In this document: positions 34,034-43,543 of the stretch, in pieces
Numbering within the stretch: the first letter of the stretch is position 1
How the letters are laid out: every line of letters starts with the position of its first letter
NCBI RefSeq assembly: GCF_001425355.1
Contig: NZ_LMQN01000015.1
Coordinates: 1,128,702 to 1,192,701 of the forward strand
Length of the DNA stretch: 64,000 bases
DNA from: Chryseobacterium sp. Leaf405
GTDB taxonomy: Bacteria; Bacteroidota; Bacteroidia; Flavobacteriales; Weeksellaceae
Direction of reading: 5' to 3'
The notes under the pieces: generated by a model
The model's input: the letters and a program-made list of their open reading frames with translations, nothing else
What the model was told of the DNA's origin: nothing
Database searches by the model: none
Made by a program: the position numbers and the translations under genes

Positions 34034-34111
34034 GAATGGTCAATTGTCAATTCGCTTTGCCTGTCGATTTTAAAATTCACTTGCGAAGCAAAATTCACAA
34101 TTGACCATTCA
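34034..34111. repeat. Long imperfect inverted repeat between convergent genes
   Basis: Left arm starts GAATGGTCAATTGTCAATT and the right arm ends AATTGACCATTC, with the two arms matching in order through GCTT/GC elements to a central TTTTAAAA. Folded, it makes a hairpin with arms of about 40 bases. It fills the gap between the acyl-CoA dehydrogenase stop (34023) and the DoxX stop (34116), so it may also serve as a bidirectional terminator. Related half-units are at 19586 and 20460-20512. Confidence 0.6.
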
Positions 34112-34115
34112 TTAT

Positions 34116-34493
34116 TTAACTCACTAAGGCTTTATATTTTTCTTTATTATCAATAATCATCCACAGATTGATGAGAAAAAGAACTCCGGCAATTGACATT
34201 CCCATTGGAGACTTATCCATAGTGAAAATGTGAACGACAATTCCAACCATTACAGGTAGAATAGCGATGGCGCCTAAAGCTCTTGTCTTCGGAAAAATAA
34301 ATAATAATCCACCAATAATTTCTACAATTCCGACTAATGGCATCAACCAATGAATTTCTCCAAACGCAGCGAAAAGTTTCAACTGTTCCGGTGTTGGTTT
34401 TTCCATGGGCATATAATTAAAGAACTTGTTTAATCCGGCATTAATAAACATCAATCCGAAGAGTAAGGAGAAGATAAATTTTACGATTTTCAT
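34116..34493 (-). CDS. DoxX-family small membrane protein
   Basis: The 125-residue protein has four membrane helices and the DoxX opening FIFSLLFGLMFINAGLNKFFNY, with a charged N-terminal start and the later GIVEIIGGLLFIFPKTRALGAI. DoxX proteins sit in the inner membrane and are linked to redox stress or thiosulphate metabolism in some bacteria, but no single function is fixed. It is a single gene facing the acyl-CoA dehydrogenase, with an inverted repeat between the stops. Confidence 0.85.
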   Translation of the reverse strand: MKIVKFIFSLLFGLMFINAGLNKFFNYMPMEKPTPEQLKLFAAFGEIHWLMPLVGIVEIIGGLLFIFPKTRALGAIAILPVMVGIVVHIFTMDKSPMGMSIAGVLFLINLWMIIDNKEKYKALVS

Positions 34494-34583
34494 GATAATT
34501 GATTTTAATCAAATTTAAATAAAATTATAATCTGTTGATTAAAAAGGAAATAAATTTTAAATGTTTTGAAAATTATTCATGAA

Positions 34584-35696
34584 TTAATCCATTTCTTTCA
34601 AAGTAATATTCTTTGAAATTTTGTAGCTCTTTTTCTTCTTATTAGGTTTTTCCTCTTCACCAAGAAGTTCCCCCCATGGTTGTAAGCCTTCCACTCGTTC
34701 AAAAATAATTTTAATGATGGCAATGGCTGGAATACAAAGAAACATACCGGAAATTCCCCATAAGTGTTCACCCAATAGAATGCCGATGAAAGAAAACAAT
34801 GCGTTTATTTTTACTTTTGAACCAACAACAAAAGGAAGTACAATATTTCCGTCAATGGCATGTACAGCAACGTAGCCAATAGCCACATAAATACAAGTAG
34901 AAACTGAACCCGTAGCAAACGCTATAAAACACGAAATCAACAATGAAATGCAGATTCCGATGTAAGGAATGACATTTAATAATCCCGTTAAAACGCCCAA
35001 AAGGATAGCATATTTCACCCCAAGAACAGAAAGTAAAATGGTAGTAAAAGTAGAAACAATAATCACCTGAAGGCAAAGCCCAATGATGTATCGTTTGGTC
35101 ATTATTCTTACTTCAGAAACCACCTCCTGTACGCTTGCCTGATGTTTTTCATTAAATACATTAACGATAAAATTATTTAAAATCCTTCTGTAGTTTAAGA
35201 TAAAAATGAAAAACAGAATAAAAAACGCCAAAAATCCTAAACTGCTTGAAAATATACTGAATGTAAATCCTAAAATTACACCTGATGATGACAGAAGTTT
35301 GCTCAATCCCTGATCCAGATAATCAAGCTGTTCCTTAATTTTCACATTAAAAGTATGAGATACCCAGCTTTGAAGATTGGCAAAAACTTTGGTAGACTGC
35401 ACTTTAAGATGTGGAATATCTTTTGAAAAATCCGATAACTGGGATCCGAAGAAAAATATTAATCCTGTAAGAATGACCAACATGATCATTACGGAAAGAA
35501 TCGTAGAAAACGACCTGGGAAATCTTAATTTTCGTTCTAAAAAATTAGAGAACGGTAAAAAAAGCATTGCCATTAAAAATGCCAGAAAGAACGGCGCCAA
35601 AATGCTTTGACCTAATTTAACAAGATATCCAATGCCAATAATGGAAATGATTGCCAAAGCCAGTTTTAGCAAAAATGGAAGTTTAAAAAAGTTCAT
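34584..35696 (-). CDS. AI-2E family transporter
   Basis: The 370-residue membrane protein has about eight helices and the AI-2E/PerM fold: LAIISIIGIGYLVKLGQSILAPFFLAFLMAMLFLPF, the amphipathic stretch after residue 80, GLLNVIPYIG and PFVVGSKVKINALFSFIGILLGEHLWGISGMFLCIPA. The family has varied roles, such as export of small molecules or Na+/H+ antiport. Quorum sensing cannot be claimed from the sequence. The ATG at 35696 is preferred over the upstream TTG at 35702. Confidence 0.88.
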   Translation of the reverse strand: MNFFKLPFLLKLALAIISIIGIGYLVKLGQSILAPFFLAFLMAMLFLPFSNFLERKLRFPRSFSTILSVMIMLVILTGLIFFFGSQLSDFSKDIPHLKVQSTKVFANLQSWVSHTFNVKIKEQLDYLDQGLSKLLSSSGVILGFTFSIFSSSLGFLAFFILFFIFILNYRRILNNFIVNVFNEKHQASVQEVVSEVRIMTKRYIIGLCLQVIIVSTFTTILLSVLGVKYAILLGVLTGLLNVIPYIGICISLLISCFIAFATGSVSTCIYVAIGYVAVHAIDGNIVLPFVVGSKVKINALFSFIGILLGEHLWGISGMFLCIPAIAIIKIIFERVEGLQPWGELLGEEEKPNKKKKSYKISKNITLKEMD

Positions 35697-35806
35697 ACTC
35701 AAAATTGTGATTGATAAAAATAACGAAAACTGATGAATTTGCAGATTAAAATATAATTAATTCAATATTCACTCCCTCTAAAATAGTGCCTAACTTATCT
35801 AAATCG

Positions 35807-35842
35807 AAAACACGTCCCAAAATATGAGACGTGTTTTCTTTT
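35807..35842. terminator. Strong hairpin terminator after lon
   Basis: AAAACACGTC / GACGTGTTTT perfect 10-bp stem with T-rich flanks, 27 bases past the lon stop on the minus strand. Confidence 0.75.
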
Positions 35843-35868
35843 ATTGAGAATGTTGATATAGTTACGAA

Positions 35869-38274
35869 TTATTTTTCAATGGCAATTTCAATGACTTCCT
35901 CCATTTTGTTGACATAATGGACGTTCAGGTTTTTCAGATAATCTTTTTTGATTTCTTCAACATCTTTTCTGTTGGCTTCACAAAGAATTACGTCTTTAAT
36001 TCCTGCTCTTGTTGCAGCGAGTAATTTTTCTTTAATTCCACCTACAGGAAGTACTTTTCCTCTTAAGGTAATCTCGCCGGTCATCGCAAGATGCGGTTTT
36101 ACTTTTTTATTTTTAAAGGAAGAAACCATCGAAGTCAGCATTGCAATACCTGCAGAAGGTCCGTCTTTCGGAGTTGCCCCTTCAGGAACGTGAACGTGAA
36201 TGTTTTTCTTTTCGATATCATCCTGAGAAATTCCCAGTTCATCGTGTTTTGCTTTAATGTATTCCAAAGCAATCGTAGCAGATTCTTTCATGACAGTTCC
36301 CAAATTCCCTGTCATCGTTAAAGCACCTTTTCCATTGCTTAAAATACTTTCAATGAATAAAATATCTCCGCCAACGCTTGTCCACGCAAGACCGGTTACC
36401 ACTCCGGGAACATCGGTTAGCTCGGCTAAACTTTTCGGTCGTGGAACTCCTAAAATTTCATCTACTTTTTCAAGAGAAATTGTTGTGTTATATTCCTTAG
36501 CCAAAGCTGTCTGTAAGGCTACCCAACGGGCAATTCCGGCAAGTCTTTTTTCTAAACTTCTTACTCCGCTTTCAGATGTATGAGCTTCAATGATATGTTT
36601 TAATTCAGGATTTCCCAATTTGAAAGATTTTGCTGTCAAACCGTTTTCTTCCTGTTGTTTTTTAATTAAATGTCTCTTGGCAATCTCAATTTTTTCTTCT
36701 AATGTATATCCCGCAATCTGAATGATTTCCATTCTGTCCAATAACGGTGTCTGAATTGTTGATAATGAGTTGGCTGTAGCGATAAACATTACTTTAGACA
36801 AATCATAACCCATTTCCAGGAAATTGTCGTAGAAAGCTTTATTTTGCTCAGGATCAAGAACTTCTAATAATGCGGAACTTGGGTCGCCGTGCATTCCTTT
36901 TCCTACTTTATCAATCTCGTCCAGAACAATCACAGGGTTAGATGTTCCCGCTTTTTTAATGGATTGAAGGATTCTTCCTGCCATTGCGCCGATGTATGTT
37001 TTTCTATGACCACGGATTTCGCTTTCGTCATGAAGTCCGCCCAAAGAAACACGTACATATTTTCTTCCCAAAGCATCCGCAACCGATTTTCCCAATGAAG
37101 TTTTACCAACTCCCGGAGGTCCCACCAACAGTAGGATAGGGGATTTCATGTTATTTTTTAATTTTAAAACAGCCATGTGTTCCAAAATTCTTTTTTTGAT
37201 ATCTTCTAATCCGAAATGTGCTTTATCTAAAATTTTCTGTGCCTTTTCGATGTCGAAAGTATCTTTGGTAAAAGTATCCCAAGGTAAATCTGTAAAGAAA
37301 TCCAGATAATTTCTCTGCACATTATAATCAGGAGAATTAGGATTCTGACGTTGTAAACGGTTGATTTCCTTTTGGAAATGCTCCTCAACTTCCGTATTCC
37401 ATGTTTTCTTTCCGGCTTTAGCAATAAGATCTTCTACATCACTTTCTGGTCCGCCACCCAATTCTTCCTGAATGGTTCTGATTTGCTGGTTCAGAAAATA
37501 TTCTTTCTGCTGCTTATCAAGATCTTTTGATGTTTTCTGATGAATCTGATTTCTCAATTCCAGTTTCCTGAAATCTTCATGCATCATTTCGTAGCACTTT
37601 TTGGCTCTTTCTATTAAATTTTTCTCTTCAAGCAGTTTCTGCTTCTCTGTGGAAGGGAAATTAGAGTTGGTGCAGATGAAATTTAACAGATCATCATTAT
37701 TGTTGATATTTTTTATCGCAAAATTTGCGGCGTTTGGAATGTTAGGATCTAGTTCAATTATTTTTAACGCTAAATCTTTTACGTTTTCCAATAATGCTTC
37801 GTACTCTTCTTTATTTTTAGCTTTAGAATCTTTTAATTTAGAAATTTCAGCCTTAAAATAGGGTTGAAGTTCAACAAACTTTTTAACCTTAAATCTGTGA
37901 AAACCTTTTGTGATAGCCGTAATGTTTCCTTCAGGAAGTTTGATGATTTTAATGATTTTTGCCAATGTTCCCACCTGGTAAATATCTTTTTCAGAAGGTT
38001 GCTCCAAATCAGAGTTTTTCTGGCTAACAATTCCAATTAAATCACCGTTTTTTTGGGCTTCTTCCAGCAATTGTATAGATGTTTTTCTCCCTGCAGTAAT
38101 AGGAATTACCACATTAGGAAACATTACCATATTTCTTACGGGAAGTATAGGGAATATCTTTTGTTCGGAATTTTTTTCACTTTCCGAAAGGTCTTCAAGG
38201 TTGATTTCTTCTGCTACAATATCAAATCCGTCACTTATCATTTCCTCAAGACTCATATCTTCAAATTCTGTCAT
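35869..38274 (-). CDS. lon: ATP-dependent protease La
   Basis: Lon degrades damaged and regulatory proteins in the cytosol. The 801 residues show the LAN substrate domain starting FPILPVRNMVMFPNVV, the AAA+ module with Walker A GPPGVGKTSL and Walker B IVLDEIDKV, and the C-terminal protease domain with the dyad Ser707 in PKDGPSAGIAM and Lys ~750 in GGIKEKLLAATRAG. Length and order are normal for bacterial Lon. A 17-bp perfect palindrome lies 10 bases upstream of its ATG. A strong terminator follows. Confidence 0.97.
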   Translation of the reverse strand: MTEFEDMSLEEMISDGFDIVAEEINLEDLSESEKNSEQKIFPILPVRNMVMFPNVVIPITAGRKTSIQLLEEAQKNGDLIGIVSQKNSDLEQPSEKDIYQVGTLAKIIKIIKLPEGNITAITKGFHRFKVKKFVELQPYFKAEISKLKDSKAKNKEEYEALLENVKDLALKIIELDPNIPNAANFAIKNINNNDDLLNFICTNSNFPSTEKQKLLEEKNLIERAKKCYEMMHEDFRKLELRNQIHQKTSKDLDKQQKEYFLNQQIRTIQEELGGGPESDVEDLIAKAGKKTWNTEVEEHFQKEINRLQRQNPNSPDYNVQRNYLDFFTDLPWDTFTKDTFDIEKAQKILDKAHFGLEDIKKRILEHMAVLKLKNNMKSPILLLVGPPGVGKTSLGKSVADALGRKYVRVSLGGLHDESEIRGHRKTYIGAMAGRILQSIKKAGTSNPVIVLDEIDKVGKGMHGDPSSALLEVLDPEQNKAFYDNFLEMGYDLSKVMFIATANSLSTIQTPLLDRMEIIQIAGYTLEEKIEIAKRHLIKKQQEENGLTAKSFKLGNPELKHIIEAHTSESGVRSLEKRLAGIARWVALQTALAKEYNTTISLEKVDEILGVPRPKSLAELTDVPGVVTGLAWTSVGGDILFIESILSNGKGALTMTGNLGTVMKESATIALEYIKAKHDELGISQDDIEKKNIHVHVPEGATPKDGPSAGIAMLTSMVSSFKNKKVKPHLAMTGEITLRGKVLPVGGIKEKLLAATRAGIKDVILCEANRKDVEEIKKDYLKNLNVHYVNKMEEVIEIAIEK

Positions 38275-38283
38275 AGTTAATCG

Positions 38284-38300
38284 AATGACAAATTGTCATT
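38284..38300. promoter_or_regulatory. 17-bp perfect palindrome in the lon leader
   Basis: AATGACAAATTGTCATT reads the same on both strands around one central base. It ends 10 bases before the lon start and includes ACAATTTG, one base from a -7 box, so it could be an operator over the lon promoter. Confidence 0.45.
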
Positions 38301-38534
38301 TTTCGTTTTAAATCGTTAACGTGAAATTTCACAATATGCGCTGAAAACGGATGGCATATTATGCTTTTGTAAAATGCACAAGACCTGTGCCATTTGTTTT
38401 TTACTAAAAAATACGGTCAAAATTTCCTTTTTTAGATAATTTAAATTTTAAAAACTAAAATAAATACTCAGGATTTCCGTAATTTCTTAAAAATGTGTAT
38501 TTTCGCAAACTGATAAAAAACTATAATATATATA

Positions 38535-40673
38535 ATGGCGATTTTAGGACAAATTAGGAGTAGACCTTGGCTTTTGATGGGAGTAATTGCACTGGCGCTT
38601 TTGGCGTTCCTTGTGAATCCCGACAGCATTGATAAGGTTTTTGGTAAAAATCCTGATGTTTTAGGAAAAGTGAACGGTGAGAAAATCACCCGGGAAGAGT
38701 TTAACGATCAACTTTTCGTGCTACAACAACAGGCTGAGCAGCAAGGTCAACCAAAAAATGGTCTTGAAGAGCAGGCATGGCAGTTATTGGTTCAATCTAA
38801 ACTTATTAAGCAGCAGTTTGAAAAAATGGGCTTTGAAATGACAGAAGATTATTTTTGGAACCAGCTTCCATATGATCAGATGTTTGCCCAGCAAAAGCAG
38901 TTCTTTGATGAGAAAGGTAACTTTAAAACTCAGGAGCTGAAAAAACAGATTGAAGAGATGAAAGCTACTTCTCCCGAAGGATACAACCAATGGTTGAAAA
39001 CCAGAAAATCGATCGAATACAGATTGATGGCGAGACAAGTGTTTGCTAATGTTTCTACAGGTATTACGACAGGTAAGAAAGAAGCTGAAGAATTGATGAG
39101 ACAGAGAGATCAGTTAGCTGATATCGATTTTGTAAAAGTTGATTACACTTCTTATCTTCAGAAAAATAATATTAAAGTAACTACAGAAGATCTTGCTAAT
39201 TATATCAAGCTTCACCCTGTAATGTTCAAAGCTGAAACGAGTAGAAATTTAGGAGTTGTTTATTTCCCTTCTACACCAAGTGCAGCTGATGATGCAGCAG
39301 TTCAGAAAGAAGTGACAAAACTTTTCTCGGGAACTGATGCTAATGGAGGTGGTGAAAACTTCCAGAATACTAAAAATGATTCAATGTTTGTAATGGCTAA
39401 TTCTGATATGCCTTACAATAGTCAATATGTGCCGGCAAACCAATTACCTCAGACGATTCAGGGGCAAATTGCTACTGCTGCTATCGGGCAGACTTTTGGT
39501 CCGTACAAAGAGCAGAACTTTTATGTAGTTTCTAAACTTTTAAATAAGAAAACTTCAGATTCTACATTGTCTAAGCATATCTTAATTGCTTATAAAGGAG
39601 CAGAAAGATCTACAGCGACAAGAACAAAAGAGGCTGCTAAAAAGACTGCCGATAGTTTATTGGCTGTAATTAAAGCTAATCCTGCTGCATTTGCTGCAGG
39701 TCTAAAACTTTCTGACGAACCAAATGCAGTTGAAAGAAATGGTAGTGTGGGCTGGACAACTCCTGAAAGCCAATTTGCACCGGGATATTTAAACTTCTTG
39801 GCAAGTAATGCAAAAGGTTCTACGGGGTTGGCAGAAACAGAATTTGGGTACCATATCATCAATATTGAAGATAAAAAAGCAGGGGCAATGGGTTATAAAG
39901 TAGCTCATTTGGTAAAAACTGTTAAACCTTCTGATGCTACCGAAGCTGAAGTAAACAAAAATGCAAGCAGATTTGTTCAGCAGGTTCAAGGGAAATCTTA
40001 TAACGATTTTGTAAATCTTGCTAAAAAAGCAAATTATAAATTTACCAATGCTAAACAGACGAAGAGATTCGACGGACAGATTCAGGGGTTAGGAACAGAT
40101 AAAGATTCTGATATTCTTTCTTGGGCCTTTGATAAGAAAAGAGAAAAAGGAGATACTGAATTATTTACAGTAGACGGAACAGGAGATAAAATTGTTGTTT
40201 ATTTAAACGGTAAGCAGGAAAAAGGAACTGCAGATCCGGAATCTGTAAGAGATCAGATTGAAACAGTTGTTAAAAATAAATTAGCAGCAAAACAGATTTC
40301 TGAGAAAATTGGTAAAGCAGGAAGTTTAGATCAGATTGCTAAGCAATTTGCAACGACAAAACAATCTGCACAGGTAAACTTGTTAAACCCGTCAGTAGCA
40401 GGTTCTATGGAGCCTAAAGTTGCTGGTGCTGCATTCGGAGTTGCGAAAGGAAAACTTTCTAACCCAATTGAAGGTGGTACGGGAGTTTATGTTTTGATCA
40501 AAAAGAACGAAACAACAAACAAACAACCTGGAGACCTTAAACAGTTTACGGAGTCAGTTAATCAGAGAAGTGCAGGAATGTTCGGTCAGGCTTGGTTAAA
40601 GAGCTTGCAGGACAATGCAAAGATCGATGATTACAGAATCGAAATCTGGGATAAGTTAGGTTCTCAGCAATAA
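38535..40673 (+). CDS. PpiD/SurA-like periplasmic peptidyl-prolyl isomerase
   Basis: The 712-residue protein has an N-terminal membrane anchor (LLMGVIALALLAFLV), a SurA-type N-terminal domain (GEKITREEFNDQL, EEQAWQLLVQSKLI) and at least one parvulin domain around 345-450 with SKHILIAYKG, GSVGWTTPESQFAPGYLNFLASNAKGSTGLAETEFGYHII. This is the layout of PpiD-like foldases, which help exported outer-membrane proteins fold. A terminator follows at 40699. It is transcribed divergently from lon, another quality-control gene. Confidence 0.88.
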   Translation: MAILGQIRSRPWLLMGVIALALLAFLVNPDSIDKVFGKNPDVLGKVNGEKITREEFNDQLFVLQQQAEQQGQPKNGLEEQAWQLLVQSKLIKQQFEKMGFEMTEDYFWNQLPYDQMFAQQKQFFDEKGNFKTQELKKQIEEMKATSPEGYNQWLKTRKSIEYRLMARQVFANVSTGITTGKKEAEELMRQRDQLADIDFVKVDYTSYLQKNNIKVTTEDLANYIKLHPVMFKAETSRNLGVVYFPSTPSAADDAAVQKEVTKLFSGTDANGGGENFQNTKNDSMFVMANSDMPYNSQYVPANQLPQTIQGQIATAAIGQTFGPYKEQNFYVVSKLLNKKTSDSTLSKHILIAYKGAERSTATRTKEAAKKTADSLLAVIKANPAAFAAGLKLSDEPNAVERNGSVGWTTPESQFAPGYLNFLASNAKGSTGLAETEFGYHIINIEDKKAGAMGYKVAHLVKTVKPSDATEAEVNKNASRFVQQVQGKSYNDFVNLAKKANYKFTNAKQTKRFDGQIQGLGTDKDSDILSWAFDKKREKGDTELFTVDGTGDKIVVYLNGKQEKGTADPESVRDQIETVVKNKLAAKQISEKIGKAGSLDQIAKQFATTKQSAQVNLLNPSVAGSMEPKVAGAAFGVAKGKLSNPIEGGTGVYVLIKKNETTNKQPGDLKQFTESVNQRSAGMFGQAWLKSLQDNAKIDDYRIEIWDKLGSQQ

Positions 40674-40698
40674 TTGAGAATTAATTTTCACAATTATA

Positions 40699-40728
40699 AA
40701 AAGCGGCAAAGTTTTTGCCGCTTTTTTT
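40699..40728 (+). terminator. Terminator after the foldase gene
   Basis: AAGCGGCAAA / TTTGCCGCTT perfect 10-bp stem followed by T7. Confidence 0.9.
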
Positions 40729-40774
40729 GTATTTAACCCAGAGCAATAAAGAAGAAACATTAATTTAAATGTAG

Positions 40775-40782
40775 TATATTTG
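40775..40782 (+). promoter_or_regulatory. -7 box for the MlaD/Fe-S operon
   Basis: TATATTTG fits TAnnTTTG, 21 bases before the GTG start at 40804. The leader is very short. Confidence 0.55.
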
Positions 40783-40803
40783 CTCATTAGAAAAATTTAG
40801 CAA

Positions 40804-41754
40804 GTGAAGTTCAGTAAAGAATTAAAAGCTGGTGTAATAGCACTATTAGCCATCGTTGGCTTTGTTGTGTTGTTTCAATTTATGAAAGGCAGAAGTCTTT
40901 TTACTACCGACAATATATTTTACGCACAATATGAAAATGTGGAAGGATTGGCACAATCTTCTCCCGTTTCAATCAATGGGTTGAAAGTAGGGCAGGTTGA
41001 TAAAATCATACCTCATACATCGAAAGACGGGAAAATTGACTTTCTCGTGAAAATTACTGTTGATAATAATTTTGAGTTCTCAAGAAACTCAACATTAGAA
41101 ATTTTTGAGCCTAGCTTAATGGGGGGAAAAGAGATGAGAATCAACTTGATGTATGGCGGACAAACGGCAAAAGACGGAGATACGTTGAAAGGTGCTTTCA
41201 AATTAGGAACTCTGGGAAGTCTTTCTTCTCAGGTAGGTCCTGTAAAAGATCAGTTGCAGACTGTTTTGTATCGTGTAGATTCATTAATGTCAAGTGCTAA
41301 TCAGGTGGTGAATGCGCAAAACCGTGAAGAAATCAGATTACTGTTGGCGAATCTTAATAAAACAGTTGGAGCCTTACAAACTACAGCAGGAAGTGTAAAC
41401 GCTTTGGTGGGTCATAACGATCCAAAACTTCAGAAGGTGTTGGATGATGCAAGTTTAACAATGCAGAGTGGTAAAGTTACTTTAGATAAATATGGTAATT
41501 TGGCAGAAAGTATAGATACTAAAAAACTGAACGCTACAATTGCCAATCTCGATCAGACAGTTAGCAAATTAAATAATGTCGTAGATGGTGTCAACAACGG
41601 TCAGGGGAGTTTAGGTAAAATCATGAAAGATGAGGAATTATACAATAATCTAAACGCCGCTTCTACAAATTTAAATTTATTATTAGAAGACGTAAAAGCT
41701 CACCCTAAGAAATATGTTAATTTCTCTGTTTTCGGAAAGAATAACAAAGACTAA
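40804..41754 (+). CDS. MlaD-type MCE domain protein
   Basis: The 316-residue protein has a single N-terminal membrane helix (AGVIALLAIVGFVVLFQFM) and an MCE domain: YAQYENVEGLAQSSPVSINGLKVGQVDKI and FEPSLMGGKEMRINLMYGG. A long helical C-terminal part follows (NLNKTVGALQTTAGSVNALV, NLDQTVSKLNNVVDGVNNGQGSLGKI) that may form a tunnel for lipids. It should work with MlaE/MlaF, whose genes are at 24-25.6 kb. The start is GTG; no in-frame ATG gives the full anchor helix. It is followed after 11 bases by the Fe-S protein gene. Confidence 0.88.
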   Translation: MKFSKELKAGVIALLAIVGFVVLFQFMKGRSLFTTDNIFYAQYENVEGLAQSSPVSINGLKVGQVDKIIPHTSKDGKIDFLVKITVDNNFEFSRNSTLEIFEPSLMGGKEMRINLMYGGQTAKDGDTLKGAFKLGTLGSLSSQVGPVKDQLQTVLYRVDSLMSSANQVVNAQNREEIRLLLANLNKTVGALQTTAGSVNALVGHNDPKLQKVLDDASLTMQSGKVTLDKYGNLAESIDTKKLNATIANLDQTVSKLNNVVDGVNNGQGSLGKIMKDEELYNNLNAASTNLNLLLEDVKAHPKKYVNFSVFGKNNKD

Positions 41755-41765
41755 ACTAACTTACC

Positions 41766-43106
41766 ATGCAATATATCGATAATATAATTTTTCTGATTTT
41801 ATTAGTTGCAGGTTTTGGACTGTTTGCAAAAAGTCTGCAAAAGATATACAGAAACATCAGATTAGGAAGAGAAATCAACCGAAGCGACAGAAAACCCGAA
41901 CGATGGGAAACCATGGCAAGGGTGGCAATGGGACAGAGTAAAATGTCTAAACGTCCTGTAGCAGGAATTTTGCATCTTTTCGTATATGTCGGTTTCGTTA
42001 TTATTAATATTGAACTTATTGAAATAATTGTTGATGGAATTTTCGGGACTCACCGATTTTTATCAACAATCTTAGGTGATACTTTTTACAGTTTCTTTAC
42101 TGCAACATTAGAAATTTTAGCACTTTTAGTAATCATTGGAGTTGTAACTTTCTTTATCCGTAGAAACTTTTACGGTGTGAAAAGGCTTACGATGAAGGAA
42201 CTTTTCGGATGGCCAAAAGATGATGCCAACTGGATTTTGATTATTGAATTTGCTTTAATGTTGGCTTTTTTCACCATGAATTCTTCGGATTTTATTCTCC
42301 AGATGAATGGTTTTGAAGGTTTTCATCATATAGGATCATTTCCAATCAGTGAAATGACATTGGTTCCGTTTTTACAAGTTTTCAGTTTTGATAACGGGTT
42401 TTTATTCATGATTGAAAGAGGAGCCTGGTGGTTCCACTTTGTAGGGATCTTGTTCTTTATGAATTATCTTTATTATTCAAAACATTTACATATTATTTTA
42501 GCTTTTCCAAGTACTTGGTATGCTAACTTAGAAGAGAAAGGAAAATTCAATAATCTGGAATCTGTTACCAAAGAAATTAAGCTCATGATGGATCCCAATG
42601 CAGATCCTTACGCTGCTCCGGCAGCAGGTGATGATGCAGAAGCTCCTTCAAAATTTGGTGCAGAAGATGTGTTTGATTTAAACCAGGTACAGTTATTAAA
42701 TGCTTATTCATGTACAGAATGTGGTCGTTGTACTGCAGTTTGTCCTGCAAATATTACAGGTAAAAAGCTGTCTCCGAGATTGATCTTAATGAAAACGAGA
42801 GACCGTCTGGAAGAAGTAGGAAGAAATATCGACAAAAATGGTAAGTTTGAAGATGATGGTAAAAAACTTCTAAACGATTATATTACAAAAGAAGAATTAT
42901 GGGCATGTACAACGTGTAATGCATGTACAGAAGCTTGTCCTGTATTGCTTGATCCGCTTTCAATTATTTTCGAAATGAGAAGATTCTTGGTGATGGAACA
43001 GTCTGCTGCTCCTAAGGAATTGAATCTGATGATGACAAATGTCGAAAATAATGCGGCACCTTGGCAATACAATCAGGCAGACCGTCTGAATTGGGCAAAT
43101 GACTAA
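41766..43106 (+). CDS. Membrane Fe-S protein with two 4Fe-4S clusters (HdrD/GlpC-like, N-terminal part)
   Basis: The 446-residue protein has five to six membrane helices in the first ~250 residues, then two 4Fe-4S motifs, CTECGRCTAVCPAN near 315-330 and CTTCNACTEACPV near 380-392. This resembles the membrane and ferredoxin half of heterodisulphide-reductase-type enzymes that pass electrons from quinones. The CCG-domain half is encoded two genes downstream, so the two proteins probably form one complex. The natural substrate is unknown. Confidence 0.85.
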   Translation: MQYIDNIIFLILLVAGFGLFAKSLQKIYRNIRLGREINRSDRKPERWETMARVAMGQSKMSKRPVAGILHLFVYVGFVIINIELIEIIVDGIFGTHRFLSTILGDTFYSFFTATLEILALLVIIGVVTFFIRRNFYGVKRLTMKELFGWPKDDANWILIIEFALMLAFFTMNSSDFILQMNGFEGFHHIGSFPISEMTLVPFLQVFSFDNGFLFMIERGAWWFHFVGILFFMNYLYYSKHLHIILAFPSTWYANLEEKGKFNNLESVTKEIKLMMDPNADPYAAPAAGDDAEAPSKFGAEDVFDLNQVQLLNAYSCTECGRCTAVCPANITGKKLSPRLILMKTRDRLEEVGRNIDKNGKFEDDGKKLLNDYITKEELWACTTCNACTEACPVLLDPLSIIFEMRRFLVMEQSAAPKELNLMMTNVENNAAPWQYNQADRLNWAND

Positions 43107-43112
43107 TCCATT

Positions 43113-43529
43113 ATGCAAAAGGTTATTCGCTTTTTGGAAAAAAATGAATTAGAAATAAGAATTTCCTTCTATTTGATTATTATAAATATTGGATGGATTT
43201 ATTTTATAGTTGAACTTTTTTCTGGATGTAACTTTAATGATAGTGTGTTTAATTATTCTCTGTGGATGCCTTCAGTAATTTTTGCGATCTATTTAGTTAT
43301 CAAAAAGTTTAATTCAGGAGAATTTTTGTTTTTTGTGCCTGTAAGATTTGCATTATTTTATGTTTTCTTTCATTCTTTACTGTTTAATATTGCTTATTTA
43401 AGTCATAACATGATTTTAAATCGTCAAAAATACAACGAATTGGAAACGTTTATCGTTTATACTTTTGATGATCATGAAGAAAGAACAATAACCTTTGTTG
43501 AAAAAATTTATAACAAAATATTTAAATAA
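43113..43529 (+). CDS. Small membrane protein of unknown function between the Fe-S genes
   Basis: The 138-residue protein is strongly hydrophobic and AT-rich in coding sequence, with three or four membrane helices (ISFYLIIINIGWIYFIVELF, LWMPSVIFAIYLVI, FFVPVRFALFYVFFHSLLFNIAYL) and a charged C-terminal tail. I recognise no family. It lies six bases after the first Fe-S gene and 14 before the second, in the same direction. It could be an extra subunit, or an insertion into an operon otherwise seen without it. Confidence 0.6.
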   Translation: MQKVIRFLEKNELEIRISFYLIIINIGWIYFIVELFSGCNFNDSVFNYSLWMPSVIFAIYLVIKKFNSGEFLFFVPVRFALFYVFFHSLLFNIAYLSHNMILNRQKYNELETFIVYTFDDHEERTITFVEKIYNKIFK

Positions 43530-43543
43530 AATTCATAATACAA

